22,235 bases of DNA from Geosiphon pyriformis (Eukaryota > Glomeromycota > Glomeromycetes > Archaeosporales > Geosiphonaceae), in contig JAAOMT010000531.1 in the NCBI GenBank assembly GCA_016748015.1, positions 1-22,235 of the forward strand. Direction: 5' to 3'. The position numbers and the translations under genes are program-made. Position 1 is the stretch's first letter. The number at the start of each line of letters is the position of its first letter. The notes beneath the pieces are model-generated. The model was not told where the DNA came from. It saw only the letters and a program-made list of their open reading frames with translations, and ran no database searches. Shown piece after piece: positions 1 to 8,429 of the stretch.

Positions 1-12
1 AAAAAAAAAAAA
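1..12 (+). other. Poly-A run abutting a clipped LTR
   Basis: Twelve A residues lie directly before LTR sequence that starts about 70 bases inside the usual LTR 5' end. Complete LTRs of this family begin TGTTA and have roughly 70 bases before the ATTAGCCAC block. The simplest reading is the poly-A tail of a + strand LINE inserted into this LTR, with its body upstream of the window. No target duplication can be checked. Confidence 0.5.
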
Positions 13-36
13 TTAGCCACTCTATTTTTAGATAGT

Positions 37-108
37 AATCATTGACCTGATTATTGATCTGATCATTGATCTGATCATTAACTTAGTCATTGACCTGATT
101 ATTAATTA
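37..108 (+). repeat. 12-bp tandem array in U3 of LTR A (6 units)
   Basis: Six degenerate 12-bp units of the type GATCATTGACCT run without spacers and end about 12 bases before the TATA box. The same array occurs in every LTR here with different unit numbers (8 and 4 in gypsy B, 5 in C, 6 in D). Its place directly upstream of TATA suggests an upstream activating region, which is inference. Confidence 0.85.
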
Positions 109-119
109 CTTTTAACAGC

Positions 120-126
120 TATATAA
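120..126 (+). promoter_or_regulatory. TATA box of LTR A
   Basis: TATATAA occurs in the context AGCTATATAAG, at the same place in all five LTRs, just after the 12-bp array. It is a likely core promoter for the gypsy A transcript. Confidence 0.65.
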
Positions 127-641
127 GTAATGAATCTTTTAGTTGTAGAAAAGCATGTTCAAAATAATCAAGAATAAATAAAATAACAAACTTTTATCTC
201 AATTATTCTCTTATTGCTAATTTTTCTTTCCTTACCTCCAAGTGTCCGAACATCTTGGAATAAAAAATTACTTGTTGGTTATTCTTTATTCTTTTCTTGA
301 AACATATAATTGCAGCATTTAAAGATTATTGAATAAAATACGACTGAAAAGTACATCTGATATCTGCTATTGAATTCTAAGAGTGCCGATGTGAGGCATA
401 GAATTATACCAGGTGTGATCATTTGTTGACAGTATGGACTATTCTTCTATTTTCAGATTTCTGGTTATTTTTTGAAAAGTATAGTGATTGAGATATTTTA
501 TAAGACTGATCTTACACATTGAATCCATACTCATTCAATTTGCTCTTTAAAGTTGAATTTCCTTTGATTCCTTTCATTATCCTACAATCCTGTTTTCCCT
601 TGCTATCTGTTAGCTTGTTATTCCAATCCGTAACATAAAAA

Positions 642-659
642 TGGTGCTTCCTGTAAGGT
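642..659 (+). other. Primer-binding site of gypsy A
   Basis: TGGTGCTTCC begins six bases after the LTR end. Read on the other strand it gives ...GGAAGCACCA, a plausible tRNA 3' end with CCA. The copy in gypsy B (11918-11935) is a clean 18 bases with T-stem-like sequence before the acceptor strand. This copy differs from it by one G-to-A change. The pattern fits an elongator tRNA-Met (acceptor GCUUCC...); the identity is inferred. Confidence 0.7.
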
Positions 660-687
660 TGTCAAAATCCACTTTGTTTCTTATTGC

Positions 688-1307
688 ATAGGTAATTATT
701 TATACCTGCCACAACAATCAGAAAAACACTTTGAAGCATACAACAAAAACGATCTAAACTTTATTGAACTCAATCCTTTGCTTTCTTGCTTAATTTGCTT
801 TCCCATTGAAAAACAATCCAGCAGACAATTTTAAGACTTTTGGAACTGGTTTTTGAATAAGCATTTAGCTGAAATCTACACAGCTTATACAATCTATTAC
901 TTTGACAAAACTTATTTTGAAGACAACTTTGAAGAAAGAAACAACAGTATCAATCAGCTCTTATATTCTACAACCTTTGAACAACAGCTCCCTGATTTCA
1001 AATATCTGAATCATCAAATCCATATTTGGATTGCTGCCCATCAATCAACTGAAACTTCTCTTGAAACAGAAAAAGAAAGCTATCAAACCGCTTCCATTTT
1101 TGATTTCTTTTCAAGTAATCAGAACACTCCACACAAACAGTTACACCTGAACCAATGGCTTAAGACTCTCTACAACAAAACATTCTGATCGCCCTCCAAG
1201 ATATACAGACTGCTTTAGAACAAAGAAACAACACTCCATTACCATTATTCAGAGGTAATGCCCAAGATCCAATTAAATGGTTAGATGACTTTGAGAGAGC
1301 TGCCACA
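688..1307 (+). pseudogene. gag: gag of gypsy A, N-terminal part (pseudogene)
   Basis: This is the N-terminal part of the gypsy structural protein. It matches the gag of gypsy B (11889 downward) and gypsy C (19709 onward), with shared segments such as ERNNSINQLLYS, PLPLFRG and WLDDFER. The start codon is lost (ATA at 688 where B and C have ATG). A CAA codon has become TAA before 853, and a one-base deletion lies between the 'FDFFSS' region and the 'PMA' region. The 336-base open stretch 853-1188 is therefore only a fragment of the gene. The segment ends at a LINE insertion in the codons after WLDDFERAAT. The protein should coat the element RNA in virus-like particles. This copy cannot make it. 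Confidence 0.85.
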
Positions 1308-1349
1308 AAATAGTAAGCCTCTAAAAAAACTTTTTCTCTTCTAAATTTC

Positions 1350-2246
1350 ATGACTATGAATAGAGCTAAGAGTAAAAAAGTTGCAAACGTTACTTTTTCT
1401 ATAGTGACTAATAAAGTTTCAACATGAGAGGGTCTCTCTATTATTAAAGCAGCTAGACAAAACATTCTGGTAACATTTCCTTTAAAAAATAATAGTAATA
1501 AGCTGCTTTTAGCAGCTTCTGGTTCATTTTCTTTTCAGTCAAAGTTCCTTCAAAAAGACACACTCGGATTAGTCCCAGTGTTATTTCCACTACTTCAAAA
1601 AGCCCAAAAATTTTTAATAACAGGCCAGTCAACAAGTTGGTCTTTCCTGCTCTTACCACTTCCACTATTACTTCTACTACTACTGCTTTACAAATGGCTG
1701 TGAAAGCCAAAAATTCCAAAAAACAACAGCAGGCAATCACAACTGCTATGGTCACACCGAACTCCTTTGTGGTTCTAGATGAGATCTTTTGTAAGATCTC
1801 CACAGTAGCAGCCAGCTCTCTTCTTGATATGAATGGCAACAGCAGTGGCACATCTCCCAAGATGGGCCAAGATCAACTACTGGCTGTGTTGCCTAATGTG
1901 GTAATTTCTGGCAGATCATTGCCAATTCCAGTAGCAAAACAGTCCATCAATCCAGATGATCTTAAAGATTGGGCTGATCAGATGAAAATAGAATCAACTG
2001 TCTCTCTTCCAGTTTCTGGTGCTGCTGATGGTGGTGCTTAAGAAAATGTGAATGGTTGTCAGAAGTTCTCTGGTTGGGTGGCCTCCAATCTAGTACCTGG
2101 AGCTACATTCAAGATCAAAATGGCCCTGCTTGGTTCCTTGTTTCAGTTACCACCTGGTTGTATTGGGCTTAAGTCAGTTTCACAAGATGCTGTTAAGTTG
2201 TTCTGTGTGGAATTTGCATCTTAGAAGTGTCTAAATGGTGCCACCA
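1350..2246 (+). pseudogene. LINE A ORF1, N-terminal half (pseudogene)
   Basis: This is the Ser/Thr/Ala-rich N-terminal half of an ORF1-type RNA-binding protein. It begins MTMNRAKSKKVANV and aligns with LINE E at 20372. A TGA at 1425-1427 stands where LINE E has CGA, a CpG transition. A deletion of some 20 bases near 1540 shifts the frame. The open stretch 1637-2041 then covers the middle (GNSSGTSPKMGQDQ, DDLKDWADQM). It ends at a TAA where LINE E reads GCTTGGGTG, and a TAG at 2221-2223 interrupts the next part. The segment stops at the target duplication of the inner LINE fragment. Its role by family is to coat the LINE RNA; no enzymatic motif is seen in this half. Confidence 0.8.
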
Positions 2247-2328
2247 ACTTCCGTGCTGCAAAAAGAAGTGGGGGCCCTCAAGTTGAGGAGTGGAAACATG
2301 CACTATAACATATCTGATGATGAAGACA

Positions 2329-2364
<36 letters not shown>

Positions 2365-2721
2365 GTGATGCTAAAGATTTTTTGGTCTATGATGATACAT
2401 TTGATGTGATGATGGAGTTATGGGAGGTTCAATCCTCTAATATCAAGTCCAATTCAGATCAGACTGCTAAGTGAATGAGCAGTCTTGTTAAGAGTAGTCA
2501 TGAACTTGTATGCATTATGAGTAAGATATATGAATTAGATATGTTTAATACATTAGGTAGCAAAGGTAGTACTAGCATGTAGTTAGGGCTTTCTGCTTGT
2601 GGTTAGCCACATCTTGTAATATGTATTATTGGGTGAGCTGGCTTTATAAAACCACCACATTACTGTGGAATAACTAATAAACGACTAGCATGGCTACACA
2701 TTAACAAAAAAAAAAAAAAAA
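2247..2721 (+). mobile_element. 5'-truncated LINE fragment nested in LINE A
   Basis: This ~475-base 3' end of an ORF1-type LINE carries the acidic ORF1 C terminus (FLVYDDTFDVMMELW), a 3' UTR and about 18 A residues. The bases AAATGGTGCCACCA before it (2233-2246) are repeated after the tail (2722-2735), a 14-bp target duplication including ambiguous A residues. LINE E has no insertion at the corresponding point (21277 onward), which confirms the boundaries. The open stretch 2235-2474 is a chimera of host LINE and insert, not a gene. Like LINE A, this copy runs from the ORF1 C terminus straight into the shared 3' UTR with no ORF2. Confidence 0.9.
2331..2363 (+). repeat. (GAT)11 microsatellite encoding poly-Asp
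   Basis: Eleven uninterrupted GAT codons lie in the acidic region of the ORF1 C terminus. LINE A has only a short Asp/Asn tract at the same place (3847-3870), so the tract length varies between copies. Confidence 0.95.
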
Positions 2722-2735
2722 AAATGGTGCCACCA

Positions 2736-4085
2736 AAGTGGCCATCAGTGATGAAGTGTTTTTGACCACTCTTAAGATTGCACAGTCTTCTGGTGTGGCC
2801 TCTGTTTCTTCTCCTTCCTTGTCAGTTGCATTACATGACATATCTTTGAGTACCTCTTTTGATGACATCAAAACTGCTCTTAGCATTTTTGGTGTTGTCA
2901 CTTCTGTTAAGTTGAAGTCTGCTGGCTTATGGCAATATGCTGTGGTTAATTTTAAGGACATTTCTTCTGCTGCTGCTGCTCTTTCTAACTGGTCTGTATT
3001 GGTCAGAAAAGATAGTATTAGGATTCTTCCTGTTACCAACCAAAAGAAAGTTATTTCCTTAAGAGATGTATTCAAAGCTAAGTTGGTCAATCTTCCATTT
3101 GGCTGTACTGCCTTTGAGATAAGTGATTTGGTCTCCCAAGTTGGTGGCCATACGTGTTTCATTCCTTGCTCCCCTAAATCTTATCAACGTTAATGCTTTG
3201 CTGTGGTTATCTTTGATTCTTTGGAATTTTTGAATGTTGCTGTGTTAAAAACTGGTATCTTGCATGGTTGTCATATCTGGTGGGAAACTCCTGGGTGTCG
3301 CTGCTGTTACAGGTGTCAAAACTTGGATCATTTGGCCATGGACCACAAGAAGTTGCCTCTTCTCACATCCAAACTCTCCTCCAACAATTTTGGTGGCCCC
3401 AAAATTTTCAAACCTTCGTTTGCTGGGATCTAAATCTTATGCCAAAGCTGCTGCTTTTGTGGTTCCTCTTGGTGCTGCTGCTGCTGATATGAACTTGGAC
3501 CTCTGTGGTCCTCCCAAAACTACACCACCCATGGTGCCTGTTATACCTTCTGTTCCCAATTCTACTGTTAAATCTAGATTGGCTTCTTTGGAATCCCATC
3601 TTAATGAACTCTCTGTGTTGATAAAATCCTTAATTGAATCTGTTGGTGCTCTTGTTGCATTAGTTACTAAACTACTGTCTACTCCAACTGTCATGGATGT
3701 GTTGGTTAAGAAATGTGTGAATGGTTTGGCTAAGCAAAATAAAGGCTTGGCTGCTGTTGTTTTTGTGATGCAGAGAAGCATTACACATCTTGAGAAAAGA
3801 TGTGAACAGGCTGGCTTGGAGGATAGATCAGATGTTAATGACATGGTTGATGATGATAATAATGACAATAAAGATTTTTCAGTTTATGATAATATCTTTG
3901 ATGTTATAATGCACCTATGGAAAGATCAGCCTTCCAGTATCAAATCCAGTCCTGATCAGACTGCTAAGTGGATGAATAGTATGGTTAAGAATAGTCATGA
4001 GCTTGTTAGCATTATGGGTAAGATATATGAATTAGAAATGTTTGATACATTAAGTAGCAAAAGTAGTACTAAGGCTTTCTACTAA
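2736..4085 (+). pseudogene. LINE A ORF1, C-terminal half: two RRM-like domains, zinc knuckle, coiled coil
   Basis: The frame resumes after the nested insert. The segment at 2738-3193 contains an RRM-like fold: a strand like VALHDISL, a helix DDIKTALSIFGVV, then LWQYAVVNFKD. A second RRM-like unit follows (KLVNLPFGCTAFEIS to FAVVIFDSLE). After a TAA at about 3191 the same frame continues with a zinc knuckle near 3300-3350, CYRCQNLDHLAMDH. That is CX2CX4HX4H, with His where Cys is usual. An extra base near 3428 shifts to the frame of 3264-4085. This codes for an Ala-rich stretch, a probable coiled coil (RLASLESHLNELSVLIKSL), an acidic tract and a conserved C terminus ending at 4085. The domains fit a LINE ORF1p RNA chaperone; the copy is inactive. 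Confidence 0.82.
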
Positions 4086-4212
4086 GTAGTTAGCCGCATT
4101 TTGTAAACTTTGTATTATTGGGTGAGCTGGTTTTATGAAAGTGCTAACTTTATTGTTGGACAAAACTAATAAATGATCAGTGTGGTTACGCGTTAATATA
4201 AAAAAAAAAAAA
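4086..4212 (+). other. LINE A 3' UTR and poly-A tail
   Basis: This region shares the blocks TATTGGGTGAGCTGG, TTTATGAAA and AACTAATAAA with the nested fragment (about 2578-2705) and with LINE B on the - strand (14246-14373). A weak hairpin (AAC...GTT with flanking pairs) lies between the second and third blocks. The shared tail is the likely recognition site for the LINE reverse transcriptase; that is inference. Confidence 0.75.
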
Positions 4213-5134
4213 GTAAAAGCTGTCACAGCAAACCAATATGATAATGAATACAAGTTTCAAATCGTTGATAGCTACCTTCAAGGCTTTTTTGCTACTTGGT
4301 TCTCACAAAAAACCAATGCCAATGCTCAGCAATGAATTATTAGATGGACACTGGCAAATGCTGGAGAAGATAACACTTTTTTCATTACCCAGTTTGAAAC
4401 AAAATTTAGAACTCCTATCTTAATATCTAAATGGCATATGAAATTGGAAAGAAGAACCCAAGGCCCAAGAGAAATAATAACTGAATACACTAAAGCCATT
4501 AGAAAACTAAATAAGTATGTAGACTCTAGTAGAAATTAAACAGAAGAGCAAATGATTCATTCCTTCACAAAAAGATTGAGAACTGATCTCTCATATGCTC
4601 TTTGGCCCCTCCTGGCCCTGAAAGATAATTTCACAATGGATATGGCTATTGAACTTGCTCAAAGAATAAAAGACAACCAAAGAATGCACCTAAAATCTAC
4701 TCTTCCAGTTTTTGCTCCTGCTTCTGCCATGGTTCCAGCTCCACAAATAACTGCTACCTCTTTTACTACTTACACTTAAGACCCCAATGAACAATTAATA
4801 GACAGACTTACTGCTAACCTTGCTTGCTATTAGAACTATTAGCCCAAGCAGTCAGAGACAACCAGCAATCCCAAAGACCCAGATTTGAACCCTGCTTCAA
4901 TCAGCCCTAACAACCACCATATCAAAGACAACAAAATCGTGGCCCACCTGTGTGCTATCACTGTGGACTAACTGGACACTTTTCCAGAGACTGCAACAAT
5001 CCTCTATTGCCCTCTCCAGCTCTTAAAAATAATAACACCCAGAATAACAGACCCAACAATAATAATGTTCCCAATCAAAGACCTAATCATGTCAACATCA
5101 ATTTTTTTGGAGAGGATTCCTTAGTTGAAGCTAC
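4213..5134 (+). pseudogene. gag: gag of gypsy A, central and C-terminal part (pseudogene)
   Basis: Gag resumes after LINE A with NQYDNEYKFQIV, matching gypsy B. Next comes a capsid domain of the retrotransposon-gag type (FITQFETKFRTP, then EEQMIHSFTKRLR and MAIELAQRI), a low-complexity region, and a CCHC zinc knuckle CYHCGLTGHFSRDC at 4953-4994 followed by an Asn-rich tail. The knuckle binds element RNA. There are at least four in-frame stops (for example a TGA near 4339 and TAAs near 4535 and 4777) and frame changes before the knuckle. The gene is cut by gypsy B after 5134. Its last codons, including the frameshift site, lie at 12645-12673. This segment covers the gag region that is missing in the assembly gap of gypsy B. 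Confidence 0.85.
5131..5134. other. Target-site duplication CTAC, left copy
   Basis: CTAC directly precedes the TGTTAC edge of gypsy B and recurs at 12645-12648 directly after its TAACA edge. Removing 5135-12648 restores a gag reading frame (GAAGCTAC then TGTTTATC) identical in layout to gypsy B. Confidence 0.9.
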
Positions 5135-5635
5135 TGTTACGGGTTGAAGTAACAAGCTAACAGATAGCAAGGGAGAACAGGATTGTAGGGTGATGAAAAT
5201 AATCAAAGGGGATTTAACTTCAATGAGCAAATTGAATGAGTATGGATTCAATGTGCGAGATCAGTCTCATAAAATATCTCAGTCACTATTCTTTTCAAAG
5301 GTAACTGGGAAATCTGAAGGTAGAGGGATAGTCCATACTGTCAACAATTGATCACTGCTAGTGTTAATTCTATGCCTTCACATTGGCGCTCTTAGAATTC
5401 AATATCAGGTATCAACTTGTGCTCTTCAGTCATGTTTATACAAATAGTCTTCAAATACTACAATTATTCAAACAGAAAAAGGCCAACAAGTAATCTTTTA
5501 TCCTAAGATGTTCAGATACTTGAAGGTAGGGAAAGGGAAATTAGCGATAAGAGAGTGATTAAGATGAAAGTTGCTATTTTTATTTATTTGATTCTTGTCT
5601 AAGAGATGATTTTCTATAGCTAAGAGACTTATTGC

Positions 5636-5642
5636 TTATATA
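5636..5642 (-). promoter_or_regulatory. TATA box in 3' LTR of gypsy B
   Basis: TATATAA is read on the - strand, just downstream of the 12-bp array and in the same context as in the other LTRs. In a 3' LTR it would fire outward into gypsy A gag (toward lower coordinates). Confidence 0.6.
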
Positions 5643-5653
5643 GCTATTGAAAG

Positions 5654-5701
5654 TGGTCAATGACCAGGTCAACGACTAGATCAATGATCAGGTCAATGAT
5701 C
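5654..5701 (-). repeat. 12-bp array in 3' LTR of gypsy B (4 units)
   Basis: Four units of the AGGTCAATGATC type (plus-strand reading). The partner LTR has eight at 12461-12556. Confidence 0.92.
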
Positions 5702-5758
5702 ACTATCTAAAAATAGAGTGGCTAATTATATGACATCAGTGACTAATACATGTGATAA

Positions 5759-6415
5759 CTAATAAAAATTATGGGTTTCAACCATAACATCATCCTTTCC
5801 AAAGAGATTAAGCTCCAGCGAAATCAAGCTATTTATAGGGTATTCTAATTGAAGGGTTTTGTCTAACTCAAAACTAACTAGTTTGTTGAAGTCTTTTGTG
5901 AATAGAGTATATAGTACTTGAGGCGAAATAAGTTTTGTATCCAAGAGACCAAATTTTTGTATAAGAGTTTTGGCTCTTCTTGCAATAGTCAAAACTCTTG
6001 GGACATCTAAACGTATAATGCCCAAAATTTCCACTTGTATCTCTGAAGTTGTTTTCTTCATGAGCTTCATTTCTTCTATAATTTCACCAAGACAACCATA
6101 GAATTCTATTTGCCTTCCATATGACAAGTTTTTGTCTATGGGCAAGATTTCCTTAATCATTTTTCCAAGTGTCATGGAAGGTGTAAGTATTGCTGCTGTT
6201 ATGCTTTCCAACAGATACTTATCCATTTTGTTATCAATTCTTTCTCTTCTGGTAGTGGTTTTCTTTGGTCTAATAACAGTATGTGTTCCACTGTTATCAG
6301 TTATGGTGGTTTGTTTTCCAATGGTCAGAGTAGCATTTGGATAATTTTTGATCCAGTACTCATGGAGAGTGTAGAAAGCGTTTTGAATGTTTTGATCTAA
6401 AAAATAATTGTTCAT
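5759..6415 (-). CDS. Third ORF of gypsy B, unknown function, in the env position
   Basis: This open frame follows integrase and runs into the 3' LTR. It is open from 6511; the first ATG is at 6415, giving about 218 residues (MNNYFLDQNIQNAFYTLHEY at its start). It overlaps the integrase end (6457) only upstream of that ATG. Its last codons and stop (5759) lie in the first 31 bases of the LTR. I do not recognise it. No signal peptide, transmembrane segment or zinc motif is visible. It has a basic patch (KKTTTRRERIDNK) and a mostly helical-looking C-terminal half. Unlike gag and pol in this copy it contains no stop codon over about 250 codons. Extra ORFs in this position encode envelope-like, chaperone or antisense-derived products in some gypsy elements; none can be assigned here. 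Confidence 0.6.
   Translation of the reverse strand: MNNYFLDQNIQNAFYTLHEYWIKNYPNATLTIGKQTTITDNSGTHTVIRPKKTTTRRERIDNKMDKYLLESITAAILTPSMTLGKMIKEILPIDKNLSYGRQIEFYGCLGEIIEEMKLMKKTTSEIQVEILGIIRLDVPRVLTIARRAKTLIQKFGLLDTKLISPQVLYTLFTKDFNKLVSFELDKTLQLEYPINSLISLELNLFGKDDVMVETHNFY
5790..5800 (-). other. Candidate polypurine tract of gypsy B
   Basis: On the - strand GGAAAGGATGA directly precedes the 3' LTR start TGTTATGG. Ten of its 11 bases are purines. Plus-strand DNA synthesis would be primed here. It also codes for part of the third ORF. Confidence 0.6.
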
Positions 6416-6456
6416 GTCGATTGAAGATACCTCTGTTTTGGGAATGGTGCATTTAT

Positions 6457-7780
6457 TTATATCTGATTTTTGTTGATTATTTGGGTTGGTATTACTACAA
6501 CAGGTAACCAATTAGGTTGTTTGTGATATTTCTTGAGTCGTGTGCCATGAACAGGGTGATCATTAAAGATTGTTCTATATTGAGCTTGTAAGATATAAGA
6601 ACCATTGTTCAAAACTTTGTTGACTATAAAAGGTCCTTTCCACTGGCTAGAGAATTTATCACCATAGACATTGTCTTTGTCTGAACAGTATTCTAAAACT
6701 AAGTCACCAACACTTAAGGAAAGTATTTTATATGTTTTCTTTTTCTTAAGCTTCTCTTGGAATTGTTTTATTTTTTCAAAGGCAATTATCCGTGCTTCTA
6801 TTAATGAGTCAAGAATGGTACCAAGTCTTCTTTGCAAAATGTCTTTGTAATTCTTTATAGTTATTTCTTCAAAGGGTATTGTCTCAATATCAGTTTCTAT
6901 TGGTAAGGTTGTTATTTGTCCATAGAGTAGATAAAAGGGTTCATAACTTGTTATGTCATGATTCACAGTTCTATAAGCAAACAAAGCTGAAGGCAGTACT
7001 TTGTCCCATAGGTTGGTTTCTTCACTGGTTTTGGCTAGGGTTTCACATAGTGTTCTATTGAAACATTTCACTAGGCTATTTGTTTGGGGATGATAAGGGA
7101 AAGAGAGTTTATGATGTATTCCCATTTTTCTGCAAAGTTCTTCAACCAGTGTACTGAGAAAAGCTCTTCCTCTATCAGATAAAAGTTCTTTGGGGCAGCT
7201 GTGGTGACAGATAATATCTTCATAAATGAAATTGGCAATTGAGACTGCCATTTGATCTGGGGTGGCTCTTGCTTCTACCCACTTTGTAAGATAGTCGGTA
7301 GCTGTGATAATATATCTGTTGCCATCAGAAGTTACTGTTAAAGGTTTAACAACATCTATACCAATTCTGTCAAATGGTTGACCAACAGAGATTGGATGGA
7401 TATCTTCCTTGCGATTGGGTTTTCCTCTTTTTTGGCAGGTATTACAGGTTTTGATGTATTCAGCAATGTCTTTTCCCAAGGTAGGCCAATAATAGTGAGC
7501 TAAAGTTTTCTGAATCATTTTTGTTTTTCCAAAGTGTCCAGCTAATGGATCAGTGTGCATATTGTAGATCACAATTTCTCTTTCTTCAAATCTAATGACT
7601 CTCTGGGGGCGGTCAAAATCTTTTCTATTTCTTTTATATAACTGGTTCTGGCAAATCAAATAGAAATTTGATTGTTTGTGCAAATGTTCTCTTTGCTGTC
7701 AAGTATAGTCCGGCGGGTATTGTTCTTTACCCAAAAATTCCATTAAGGCAGAGTAGTTGTCCAAGTCCAATATCGTGTTT
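6457..7780 (-). pseudogene. gypsy B pol: integrase with mutated catalytic Glu
   Basis: The domain starts in the GKEQYPPDY region and is open from 7698 to 6457. It has an HHCC zinc domain (HTDPLAGHFG ... YYWPTLGKDI ... CNTCQK). The catalytic core has Asp in RIGIDVV, Asp in LLSDRGRAF, and SLVKCFNRTL where the family has a Glu-Arg pair before FN. The catalytic Glu is therefore Lys (codon 7068-7066) and the next Arg is Cys, both one-base transitions. The C-terminal region has the GDLVL ... WKGPFIV ... NGSYIL SH3-like module; no chromodomain is seen. The enzyme would insert the cDNA with a 4-bp stagger. This copy should be catalytically dead. Confidence 0.9.
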
Positions 7781-7849
7781 GTTTGTGAGGAAGTTACAAA
7801 TAATTAAGTTGGTTTGGTTTAGGAGGGTTTTACTATCACTGGATGGTAA

Positions 7850-8426
7850 GTCTGGAGAGAGTATCGGCATTTTGATGATTAGCTCCTTTGTGGTGTTGAA
7901 TGTCATAGTCGAATTCATCCAAGTGGAGTATCCAGCGAGTTATCCATTTATGTTCCAGGTTTCTTTTGTTGTGTAGCCAAACCAAAGCTTAGTGATCTGT
8001 TACCACCAAAAATTTCACACCCTTAAAATATTTGTCTCAGTAGCTGGTAGCCCAAACTACTGCTAAGCATTCTTACTCAATGACTGAGTAGTTCCATTCT
8101 GCTGGTGTAAAAGTTCTACTGACATATGCTATGACATGTTCCCTGCCATCTTCGTCTTTCTGGGAAAGAACAGCACCAAGTCCATAGCCAGATGCATCAG
8201 TATGGAGGATAAAAGGTTGATCCAGATTAAGTTGCATGAGGATGGGTTCTGTAACCAGTTTTTCCTTCAGAATTTCAAATGCTTTTTGTTGATGAGTGCC
8301 CCAGTGATAATTGATGTTTTTCCTAAGTAGCTGATTGAGAGAAGCAGCAATTTTGGAGAAATCCTTGACAAACTTGTGATAATAAGAGGCCAAACCAAGA
8401 AAAGAGTGTAGTTCATAAACATTCAT
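7850..8426 (-). pseudogene. gypsy B pol: RNase H
   Basis: The segment runs from the tether (FLGLASYYHKFVKDFSKIA) into an RNase H domain: HTDASGYGLGAVLSQ with the first catalytic Asp near 8198, Glu in SVIE/ECLAVVWA, Asp in VVTDH, and a final Asp in NADTLSRL. The domain degrades RNA in the RNA-DNA hybrid. Three stops (8073-8075, 8037-8039, 7989-7991) fall at CAA-, TGG- and CAA-like positions. The frame is lost shortly after NADTLSRL. Confidence 0.88.
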
Positions 8427-8429
8427 TGG

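Larger units (their letters stand above)
13..635 (+). repeat. 5' LTR of gypsy A, 5'-clipped
   Basis: This is the long terminal repeat of the outermost Ty3/gypsy element. It aligns along its length with the other LTRs in the window (5135-5789 and 11942-12644 on the - strand, 18980-19656 and 21713-22235 on the + strand). It ends in GTAACA, the mirror of the TGTTA start of complete copies, and is followed by a primer-binding site after six bases. The first ~70 bases are missing and replaced by poly-A. It contains the 12-bp array and a TATA box. The matching 3' LTR is not in the window, because the element is interrupted at 14230 and does not resume. Confidence 0.9.
1308..4212 (+). mobile_element. 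LINE A: non-LTR element with ORF1 only, inserted in gypsy A gag
   Basis: A non-LTR retroelement interrupts gag. The 15 bases before it (1293-1307, GAGAGAGCTGCCACA) recur after its poly-A at 4213-4227 in a form with four changes, so they are a target-site duplication. Gag then resumes at the expected residue. The element has a short leader of about 40 bases, one ORF1 (1350-4085, interrupted by another LINE), a ~125-base 3' UTR and a 12-A tail. No reverse transcriptase is present between the ORF1 stop and the tail. Without the nested fragment it is about 2.4 kb. Its 3' UTR is homologous to that of the RT-encoding LINE B. Confidence 0.85.
5135..5789 (-). repeat. 3' LTR of gypsy B (655 bp)
   Basis: On the - strand it starts TGTTATGGTTG at 5789 and ends GTAACA at 5135. 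It aligns end to end with 11942-12644. The only length difference I found is 48 bp, exactly four 12-bp array units. Outside the array I counted about 30 differences by hand, all transitions. Confidence 0.95.

Noticed and set aside
37-108. TGACC/GGTCA motifs as nuclear-receptor half sites
   Set aside because: Such receptors are animal proteins and the context is fungal. The motif is simply the core of the 12-bp unit.
1160-1860. Minus-strand open frames opposite gag and LINE ORF1 (also 20335-20904 and 21263-21679)
   Set aside because: They are antisense shadows. The plus-strand frames match between copies and carry recognisable domains.
2235-2474. An acidic Asp-repeat protein gene
   Set aside because: The frame begins in the target duplication of the host LINE and continues in the inserted fragment, so it is a junction chimera with a (GAT)11 tract.
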